NCBI GenBank assembly: GCA_003599575.1
Contig: QZKV01000007.1
Span: 21,538-85,537 of the forward strand
Direction: 5' to 3'
DNA: 64,000 nt
DNA from: Desulfobacteraceae bacterium
GTDB lineage: Bacteria; Desulfobacterota; Desulfobacteria; Desulfobacterales; Desulfosarcinaceae
The notes under the pieces were generated by a model that ran no database searches, was not told where the DNA came from, and saw nothing but the letters and a program-made list of their open reading frames with translations. This document shows positions 56,805-64,000 of the stretch, piece after piece; the first letter of the stretch is position 1; each line of letters begins with the position of its first letter. Position numbers and translations under genes: made by a program.

Positions 56805-58734
56805 TTCCAGCTCCTTTGGAGACATTTTCGATCTTGATCGGAATCTGAAATTTGTCCTTCCGTCCATCCTGATATTCTACGTTTATATCCATGGTCGCTT
56901 CTTTGCGGTCTGCATACATTGCCGAAATGATATTTTCATATTTCTTTTCGACAAAGCTCCGCCTGATTTTACGCGTCCTTGTCAACTCTCCTTCATCCGG
57001 GTCGAATTCCTTGGGCAGGTTGATGAATTTTTGTATAAACGCCGCCGAAGGCACGCGGGTGTTGACCTCGGCCACTTCCCGTCGGATGAGTTCCAGCACA
57101 TGGGGATTTTGAGAAAGATTGGCGTAAGTCGTGTAATTGATCCGGTTCCTCTCGGCCCATTTGCCGACGTTCTCATAATCTATGCTGATCAAGGCGGTGA
57201 TATAGGATTTCTCCGGACCGGCTGTGACCATTACGTCCTTGATGAAATAACTAAACTTAAGGTGCCCTTCCAAATATTGGGGCGCATACTTGTCCCCGCT
57301 AGCCAGGGACATCATGTCTTTCATCCTATCAAGAAAGACCAAATGGCCGTCTTCGTTGACAAAGCCTGCGTCGCCGGTGCGAAACCAGCGCCCTCCCAGT
57401 AAAGCTTGGTCGGCTTTTTCAGGCTCTTTGTAATAACCGGAAAAAATCTTTTCAGCAGTGAGCAGAATTTCTCCTTCTTCGGAAATTTTTACTTTGGCAT
57501 TGGGGAGAATCACCCCAAGGGTTTCCCATTTGACATCCTCAGGGCTATGCGCGCAGGCCCCCATGACTTCCGTGGCTCCGTAAATTTGTTTGATAGGTAG
57601 CCCCAAGGACCGGAAAAAACCGAAACAAGAAGGTGACAAAGGCGCGCCACCGGTCCAGGCGCTCCGCACATTTGCGAATCCCCATTTGTCTTTCACTGGT
57701 TTGAATAAGAATTTATAGACAAGCTTATATGTCAAGGCGAGAAATACAGCCGGCTTTATTCCCTTTGTCTCCAGCTCGGCGTACTTGCTCCCGTAGGGAA
57801 AAAGCCGCCGCCAAATCCATCTCTTCAGTCGACTGGAGTCGGTAATCTTGGCGTAATTCGAAGACATGAGGCTTTCCCACATTCGCGGAGTATAACAAAA
57901 AACAGTCGGTCCAATTTCCCTGATATTTTCCTGGACTGTTTCCGGAGCTTCGGGAAAATTGATCGATGCCCCCGACAGGAGGGCCATTATCCAAAAGCCG
58001 TGTTCCGTGATCCAGGCCGGCGGAATGTAGGATAAGTAGCGGTCATCCGGGGTCCAAGGGTCACACACGCCCAGTCCATTTTTGATGGCGGAAATGAGGT
58101 ATTCGTGTGAGATCATTGCCCCTTTTGGCAAGCCCGTTGTGCCTGAGGTATATGAGATGATGCAGATATCTTCGCCTTTTCCCCGCAGAATTTGTTCTTC
58201 AAACAAATTCTCTTTCTGATTTTCCATCTCCCGGCCCAGTGCCAGAAGGCTTTCGTAGTTCACCAGTAAGGGGTCCTCGTAGAACCACAGGCCTTTGGGC
58301 TCCCAATAAATGATGTTTTTCAAATTGGGCAAATCTTCCTTAATCTGCAGAACTTTGTCTACCTGCTCCTGGTCTTTGGCGAAGATAATCTTGGCGTCCG
58401 AATGACCGGCCAGATACTTTATTTCGTCAGGTGTGGCATCGATGTAAATCCCTACTGCCACCCCTCCCATGGCCTGAATACCTATTTCGGCCCAAAAGTA
58501 TTCAGGATCGTTATCTCCGATGATGCAGGCCTTGTCCCCCCGGACCAACCCCAGACTCATCAACCCCAAAGACAGGTGCTTGATCTTTAAATATGAATCT
58601 TCCCAGGATACTTCCCCCCACAGGCCATATCTTTTCTTTCTTATGAACGTTCGGTTGCGGTATTTTTGATGTTGCTCAAGAAAGATTTTGGGCACAGTGT
58701 CGCCCTGAGCATAATTAAAATCTTTTTCCAGCAT
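56782..58734 (-). CDS. AMP-binding long-chain acyl-CoA synthetase
   Basis: ICIISYTSGTTGLPKGAMISHEYL; IYGATEVMGACAHSP; WFRTGDAGFVNEDGHLVFLDRMKDM. Confidence 0.95.
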   Translation of the reverse strand: MLEKDFNYAQGDTVPKIFLEQHQKYRNRTFIRKKRYGLWGEVSWEDSYLKIKHLSLGLMSLGLVRGDKACIIGDNDPEYFWAEIGIQAMGGVAVGIYIDATPDEIKYLAGHSDAKIIFAKDQEQVDKVLQIKEDLPNLKNIIYWEPKGLWFYEDPLLVNYESLLALGREMENQKENLFEEQILRGKGEDICIISYTSGTTGLPKGAMISHEYLISAIKNGLGVCDPWTPDDRYLSYIPPAWITEHGFWIMALLSGASINFPEAPETVQENIREIGPTVFCYTPRMWESLMSSNYAKITDSSRLKRWIWRRLFPYGSKYAELETKGIKPAVFLALTYKLVYKFLFKPVKDKWGFANVRSAWTGGAPLSPSCFGFFRSLGLPIKQIYGATEVMGACAHSPEDVKWETLGVILPNAKVKISEEGEILLTAEKIFSGYYKEPEKADQALLGGRWFRTGDAGFVNEDGHLVFLDRMKDMMSLASGDKYAPQYLEGHLKFSYFIKDVMVTAGPEKSYITALISIDYENVGKWAERNRINYTTYANLSQNPHVLELIRREVAEVNTRVPSAAFIQKFINLPKEFDPDEGELTRTRKIRRSFVEKKYENIISAMYADRKEATMDINVEYQDGRKDKFQIPIKIENVSKGAGNVSELSG

Positions 58735-58747
58735 ACGCAGCCTCGTT

Positions 58748-59530
58748 TCAGCCGGCTTTGCCCAAGTAGGCCTTTACGACCTTCGGGTCCTTACTTATTT
58801 CTTCGGGAGTTCCCTCAGCGATTTTGACACCAAAATCCATAACCACTATCCGATCGACCAAGTCCATTACCACACCCATGTCATGCTCGATAATGACCAT
58901 GGGCGTCCCACGCAGTTCATGGATGTCTAAAATATAGCGGGCCATGTCCTCCTTTTCTTCCACGGTCATCCCAGCCATGGGTTCATCCAGCATCAAAATC
59001 TTGGGCTCCATGGCCAAAGCTCGGCCCAGCTCGACCCGCTTGCGCATGCCGTAGGGCAAGGTGCCCACGATCTTTTTTCTCAAAGGCTGAAGATCTAGAA
59101 AATCAATTAAAGACTCGACTGTATGGCGGTGCTGCGCTTCCTCTCTGGAAGCCTTTCCAAAATACAGACTGTCCCAGAGAAAGTTGGATTTCATCCGGCC
59201 GTGGCGGGCAGCCATCATGTTGTCCAGGGTGGTCATGCCTGTATAGAGTTCAACATTTTGGAAAACTCTGGAGATCCCCAGTTCGGCCACTTGATGCGGG
59301 CTCAGACCAACCAGGTTTTTCCCCTGGTAAAATATTCTGCCGGTTTGAGGTCTGTAGAATTGATTGATGCAATTGAGAATACAGGTCTTGCCGGCGCCGT
59401 TGGGACCGATGATGCCCAGGATTTCCTTTTCAAGATTGAAACTGACGTCCAACAGGCTTTGAACCGAACCAAAACTTAGGGAAACGGATTCAAACTCCAG
59501 CACATTTGATTTTTCCGCCATGGCCTTCAT
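58748..59530 (-). CDS. Branched-chain-type ABC transporter ATP-binding protein (LivG-like)
   Basis: IIGPNGAGKTCILNCINQFYRP; GTLPYGMRKRVELGRALAMEPKILMLDEPMAGM. Confidence 0.95.
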   Translation of the reverse strand: MKAMAEKSNVLEFESVSLSFGSVQSLLDVSFNLEKEILGIIGPNGAGKTCILNCINQFYRPQTGRIFYQGKNLVGLSPHQVAELGISRVFQNVELYTGMTTLDNMMAARHGRMKSNFLWDSLYFGKASREEAQHRHTVESLIDFLDLQPLRKKIVGTLPYGMRKRVELGRALAMEPKILMLDEPMAGMTVEEKEDMARYILDIHELRGTPMVIIEHDMGVVMDLVDRIVVMDFGVKIAEGTPEEISKDPKVVKAYLGKAG

Positions 59531-59572
59531 CTCGTCTTCTTAAAAATTATAGGCGAAAAACCGAAGCCTCAT

Positions 59573-60214
59573 TTACTTTTTGAGTATGCCCGTGCAAAAA
59601 GATGAAAAGGTAAATGTCAATGTTTCCAGTAAATGGTTTTTCTTGGAGATCAGGAACTTGGCCTGCTCCAACTGAACAATGCCCAAAAAGGATCCCCACA
59701 GCATGTCGGCCAATTGGACCGGATCAAGTGGTAGGAGGTAACCCAATTCTATGCCTTGGGTGATAATCCGCTGTAACAGGGTGAAGTTGGCGTGTCCGAT
59801 TTTTCTTAATATGTCCCTGGTCGGCTCCGACATGGAAGAAAAAAGGCTTTCGAGTTGAAATATCTGGAAAATGTTCAGGGCGTGGGGATCAAATTTGTGT
59901 AGCTCAATTAAAAGATCGACGATGCCCCTGATAAATTCCTCCCCATTCCTGTACTGGCCTTCCTGAACGTTTTTTTCAAATTCCTTCAGGAGAAAATTCA
60001 ATTGCTCGATCAGAGGAATCATCAGGGAGACGTAAAGCTCGTCCTTACTCCGAAAATAGAAATATACCGTGCCCTTGCTGACTGAAACCTTTCGCGCGAT
60101 ATCCTCGACGGATGTATTGTGGTAACCCTTTTTCCAAAAGACCTTGCGGGCGGCCTTTTGGATTTTTTCTATCCGCTCGTTTCTTTCTTTCGCTCTTCTT
60201 TGGACGATGGACAT
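59573..60214 (-). CDS. TetR/AcrR-family regulator
   Basis: KIQKAARKVFWKKGYHNTSVEDIARKVSVSKGTVYFYFRSKDELYVSLM HTH. Confidence 0.95.
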   Translation of the reverse strand: MSIVQRRAKERNERIEKIQKAARKVFWKKGYHNTSVEDIARKVSVSKGTVYFYFRSKDELYVSLMIPLIEQLNFLLKEFEKNVQEGQYRNGEEFIRGIVDLLIELHKFDPHALNIFQIFQLESLFSSMSEPTRDILRKIGHANFTLLQRIITQGIELGYLLPLDPVQLADMLWGSFLGIVQLEQAKFLISKKNHLLETLTFTFSSFCTGILKK

Positions 60215-60246
60215 TGTTCAGCCTCTGACTGGTGGGCGAAAACTGA

Positions 60247-60279
60247 TTGACGGTCAGTCAAGAATTGACTATGTGTCAA
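60247..60279. promoter_or_regulatory. Tandem TTGAC-N5-GTCAA palindromes upstream of the TetR gene
   Basis: TTGACGGTCAGTCAA (60247-60261) and TTGACTATGTGTCAA (60265-60279), 18 bp centre to centre, 33 bp from the TetR start. Confidence 0.75.
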
Positions 60280-60688
60280 TATACTGGACCCGCAAGGCTA
60301 TTCATGTCAAGAAAAATTTTTAATTGGTTTCTGTCAATTTGAATCTATGAAAAAGGGTTTAGAGGTCTTTGACTGCGGGAGGAATCAAAACAGTCAGCCA
60401 GCGGGCATGTTCAAAGATTGATGTCAAATGACACCCAAGCGGCCAAATGCATCTATCCGTTCCATACGCAGGATGTTTAATTAAATCGGGTGGCGCTATT
60501 AAACCCATTCCTCAGCCTCGGCAATGCCATTTCGACACGAGCGCGTGACCGGCTGCCGGAATGTAAGAGCCCTGTGGGTGCTTGGGTGTTTTCATTTTCT
60601 ATCGCAGTGGAGAGAAAATGGAGAGAGGATTTCGAGAATTAAAAATAATGTTTGCGCTGGAAGGCCTAAGCCGTTGATAATTTTTGAG

Positions 60689-60761
60689 TGCCCCCGGCAG
60701 GAATCGAACCTGCGGCCAACAGATTAGGAATCTGCTGCTCTATCCCCTGAGCTACGAGGGC
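60689..60761 (-). tRNA. tRNA-Arg (CCT)
   Basis: Cloverleaf GCCCTCG...GCAGA-TTCCTAA-TCTGT...GCAGGTTCGATTCCTGC...CGGGGGC-A. Confidence 0.93.
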
Positions 60762-60843
60762 GTTGCGAGGATTGCTTAAACGCAGCAAGCGTTATCACAA
60801 TCCGGCGATATTGGAAATACGAAAGATCCAGCTTAATCCCAGC

Positions 60844-62769
60844 TTATTCTATGAATAGCTTTTGGCCCGGATAGATTGTACTGCCGTTGTCCAACTGGTT
60901 GATGCTCAGAAAACGTCCAAGCGGCATGTTGTGTTTCTGGGCGATGGCGGTGGGGCTGTCACCTTTTTTCACGTAGTAGGTGCTTAATCGAGTGGAATTG
61001 GGCAAAGGCTCCGGTGTGGAACCGGGTATTTTCAGTTTTTGCCCGACATGCAGGTTGCCGGAGGACAAATTGTTCAAGGCGCTGATTTGCTTGATGGTGG
61101 TTTGGTAGCGTTTGGCGAGGCCGTAAAGTGTGTCGCCTTTGATAACCACATGGATACCTGAAAAGCTCGCGGTGCGCACCCCTACGTTTGCGGCGCTGCC
61201 GCCGGCTGGAATTTTAAGGTTTCTACCGGCACGAATGTATTTCGCGCTCTTCAGATTGTTGGCTCTCATGAGTGCGTTGACGCTGACGCGATAGCGGCGG
61301 GCTATGGAGGCAAGCGATTCCCCGGAGCGAACGACGTGATATGTATGCGCCCGTTGCGGCAGCGTGCATGTGGGAATGGTCTCCAAATTGGCCAGCAGGA
61401 GGTCCGCTGTACCCTTGGGCACCCTCAGTGTATAGGGTTCCGGCGGCAGTATTTGGTAGCGCAGTTCGGGATTGAACCCTTCCAGTACGTTCAGCTCAGC
61501 GCCAAGCAGAGTGCCGATTTCCCTGAGGTGAACCTGCCGGTTGATTGCAACTTCGTCCCAGGTCATCGCAGATTCGACAGCGACTTTATCCAAACCATAG
61601 TGTTCCGGATTCTTGACGATATGCAATGTGGCGAAAAACCGGGGCACGTAACGGGCGGTTTCGCGGGGCAGACGCTGGTAAAGGTCCCAGAAGTTGTCCA
61701 GGTAGTTGACATTTTGGGTGCGAATGACCTGCAGCACACGTCCTTCGCCGCAGTTGTACGCAGCCAGCACCGTCGACCAATCTCCGAAAATATTGTGCAG
61801 CTCTTTTAGGTAGGCGATGGCCGCTTGGGTCGACTTGATGAAATCGATGCGCTCATCGATGTAATTGTTGCGTTTCAATCCGAACTTGTATCCAGTCGAA
61901 GGGATGAATTGCCACAGGCCCAACGCGCGTGCGCGGGAAAGTGCTTTAACTTTGAATCCGCTTTCGATCAAGGGCAGCCAGGAGAGATCTTCGGGCAGGC
62001 CGGCCTCCTTCAAGGCCTGCAATATATACGGGCGGTAGCGTCCCGAACGCTGATAGGCTTTCAGAAAGGCATCTTTTTCGAATCCGACGGTAAACAGCTT
62101 CAGCTCCGCTTCGATATGCTGGTTTTGCTCCATGGGAATCTCATCATGGTCGCCGTTGACCACGATGTTGCGGGAGGCATAGATTTCAAGGATCCGCTTG
62201 GAGATCAGGAAGCGCAGATCTTCTTTCTGCTGCATCAGTTTGGGATCCTGCCGGGCGTCGACTTCAAAAATCAGGGAGTAAGCTTTGTCCAGGGCTTCAA
62301 GGGCGTTGTCCAATTCGCCTTTTTGCCATAAAGATTGGGCCACATCGCAGAAATCGAGCGCTTCATCCAAAACTGCTTGGGCTTCCTTGTCCGCGTCCGC
62401 GGGCAATTCTTTTTCGGCAGTTTCGCAATCGATACCACCTTCCGGGCAATCGTCGGTCGCAAGCTGTACTTCGGCGGCAACGGCCTCTGTGGGCGGCGTC
62501 ACTGCATCGGAGGGACATTCCGGCGGGTCTGCCGCCAGGTTGTTCTCGGTGCGGGTGATCTGTAATGGGGCACCTTTTCCGGAGTCCTTCACTGCACCGT
62601 TGCCGGCGCTATCGCGTTGCACCGCATCGGAGGAGGGGGGTGCCGAAGATGAGGTGGGTCCTCCAGCCGATCGCTTGTCCCGGTCAGGCTGTTCCGGAAA
62701 AAAATGACTGCAATTGCAAAGGAAAACGACAAGAGGAAGGGCCAACGCGTAAAAAACCTGTCTTTTCAA
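60844..62769 (-). CDS. mltD: Membrane-bound lytic murein transglycosylase D-like (SLT + three LysM)
   Basis: GLPEDLSWLPLIESGFKVKALSRARALGLWQFIPSTGYKFGL; three LysM modules; lipobox LCNC. Confidence 0.92.
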   Translation of the reverse strand: MKRQVFYALALPLVVFLCNCSHFFPEQPDRDKRSAGGPTSSSAPPSSDAVQRDSAGNGAVKDSGKGAPLQITRTENNLAADPPECPSDAVTPPTEAVAAEVQLATDDCPEGGIDCETAEKELPADADKEAQAVLDEALDFCDVAQSLWQKGELDNALEALDKAYSLIFEVDARQDPKLMQQKEDLRFLISKRILEIYASRNIVVNGDHDEIPMEQNQHIEAELKLFTVGFEKDAFLKAYQRSGRYRPYILQALKEAGLPEDLSWLPLIESGFKVKALSRARALGLWQFIPSTGYKFGLKRNNYIDERIDFIKSTQAAIAYLKELHNIFGDWSTVLAAYNCGEGRVLQVIRTQNVNYLDNFWDLYQRLPRETARYVPRFFATLHIVKNPEHYGLDKVAVESAMTWDEVAINRQVHLREIGTLLGAELNVLEGFNPELRYQILPPEPYTLRVPKGTADLLLANLETIPTCTLPQRAHTYHVVRSGESLASIARRYRVSVNALMRANNLKSAKYIRAGRNLKIPAGGSAANVGVRTASFSGIHVVIKGDTLYGLAKRYQTTIKQISALNNLSSGNLHVGQKLKIPGSTPEPLPNSTRLSTYYVKKGDSPTAIAQKHNMPLGRFLSINQLDNGSTIYPGQKLFIE

Positions 62770-63266
62770 AACCGTCTCCGCGGATACTCATTGTTTTGCC
62801 ACGCCGGTCTCAATTTACGGTTGAAAGCGCGGGAGTTTACGGATAGTGGGTGCACTCGCGTGTAGGCCTCGATTGCACCGGATTCCGAGCTGTCGAGGGA
62901 CAAATAGCACGGAAATCACCGCATTTGTCAAGTAATTATCGATAAGTGAATGCGCAATTACGGAATTGGCGGTGGTGCAGGACATGATCTTCAATGATGC
63001 ATATAATTGATGCAATTGATATAAATTTGTTTTGTCAAGCCCCGCCACGGACGAGGCGCGCCGTTTTTTAACTGGAGATAATCAAAGAAAAGGATAGCTT
63101 TTAGAAGCAATTCGGAAAAAATGCACTATCTGGATGTATAAAGATTGAATTTGACCAAAATTAAAGCTTGTTTTTTTTGTTTTTAATGTATAAAAAGACC
63201 AATTTTAATTACCTGGAACGAGACGCTGGTTTCGGAGCGATCTTTTAAACAGCTGTAAGGTGCTGT

Positions 63267-63342
63267 GCCAGCGTAGCTCAGTTGGTAGAGCTACTGATTT
63301 GTAATCAGTGGGTCGGGGGTTCAAGTCCCTCCGCTGGCTCCA
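63267..63342 (+). tRNA. tRNA-Thr (TGT)
   Basis: gccagcgtagctcagttggtagagctactgaTTTGTAAtcagtgggtcgggggttcaagtccctccgctggctcca. Confidence 0.95.
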
Positions 63343-63350
63343 TGGATATA

Positions 63351-63435
63351 GGTGGGGTTCCCGAGCGGCCAAAGGGAACAGACTGTAAATCTGTCGGCGA
63401 AGCCTTCGGAGGTTCGAATCCTCCCCCCACCACCA
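63351..63435 (+). tRNA. tRNA-Tyr (GTA)
   Basis: ggtggggttcccgagcggccaaagggaacagactGTAaatctgtcggcgaagccttcggaggttcgaatcctccccccaccacca, long variable arm. Confidence 0.95.
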
Positions 63436-63596
63436 CACATGCAAACGCGCTGTATGTAGGAGATCCGTATTTATTTGGAATCGTTTCTGACTACATGGCT
63501 TCCAGCATACATATGGCCCGCCGCGGGGACCAATCTGCGGCAGAGAAATGGTATGGATGCAGGGTTCAGAACTTTAACTTGATCCGAAAAAATCGG

Positions 63597-63672
63597 GCGG
63601 GAGTAGCTCAGTGGGTAGAGCTTCAGCCTTCCAAGCTGAATGTCGCGAGTTCGAGCCTCGTCTCCCGCTCCA
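63597..63672 (+). tRNA. tRNA-Gly (TCC)
   Basis: gcgggagtagctcagtgggtagagcttcagcctTCCaagctgaatgtcgcgagttcgagcctcgtctcccgctcca. Confidence 0.95.
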
Positions 63673-63731
63673 TGCTTCTTTCTGGACACAGCCTTCGATC
63701 AGAAAAATCCGAAACAACAGAGAGCATGAAT

Positions 63732-63808
63732 GCCCACGTAGCTCAGTCGGTAGAGCGCTTCCTTGGTAAGGAAGAGGTTCACCGGTTCGATCCCGGTCGT
63801 GGGCTCCA
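63732..63808 (+). tRNA. tRNA-Thr (GGT)
   Basis: gcccacgtagctcagtcggtagagcgcttccttGGTaaggaagaggttcaccggttcgatcccggtcgtgggctcca. Confidence 0.95.
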
Positions 63809-63915
63809 CCCGTTGCTCGGAACAGATGCTGATAGGCATTGCAAACCCACTGCTCGGCCTAAATCGCGACTAAAATTTTAGTGCTCAACCTTTTAATGAC
63901 CAGAGGAGGGACGAG

Positions 63916-64000
63916 ATGGCGAAGGCAAAATTTGAGAGGAAGAAGCCGCATGTCAACGTAGGCACGATTGGTCATATTGATCACGGCAAGACGACCCTGA
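63916..64000 (+). CDS. tuf: Elongation factor Tu (partial, runs off the window)
   Basis: [28 protein letters not shown]; downstream of the Thr-Tyr-Gly-Thr tRNA cluster, a classic arrangement. Confidence 0.97.
   Translation, partial: MAKAKFERKKPHVNVGTIGHIDHGKTTL

Overview
64 kb of a GC-rich bacterial chromosome. Gene content (NrfHA, class III PHA synthase, Liv-type transporters with acyl-CoA enzymes, DnaE2/ImuB) suggests a Desulfobacterota/deltaproteobacterial-like host; this is an inference from gene content only. From left to right the window holds: a partial SpoIID/LytB-domain gene with an apparent frameshift; an FN3/beta-helix/TPR protein; several two-component systems; a CNT-family transporter; a decayed aldehyde:ferredoxin oxidoreductase; a PHA cluster (phaE, phaC, phaJ-like); an OmpR-type two-component pair with HtrA; nrfHA; a chromosomal primase-helicase fusion next to a reduced J-domain protein; an SOS mutagenesis cassette (lexA, DUF72, imuB, dnaE2, with no imuA); AsmA; RarA; a divergent proteasome-beta-like Ntn hydrolase; an ~18 kb single-strand catabolic operon (TetR, Liv ABC transporter, acyl-CoA ligase, two acyl-CoA dehydrogenases, acetoin/2-oxoacid dehydrogenase complex, butanediol-DH-like ADH, enoyl-CoA hydratase, SDR); an MltD-like transglycosylase; five tRNAs; and the start of tuf. 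Most interesting to me are the proteasome-like hydrolase (Ser1/Asp17/Arg33), the thiolase-free acyl-CoA/acyloin-dehydrogenase operon with tandem operators, the noncanonical SOS cassette with a phased triple-octamer promoter, tandem 20-bp palindromes near 8.05 kb, and a dispersed ~110-bp intergenic repeat. No CRISPR array, rRNA or clear prophage was seen.
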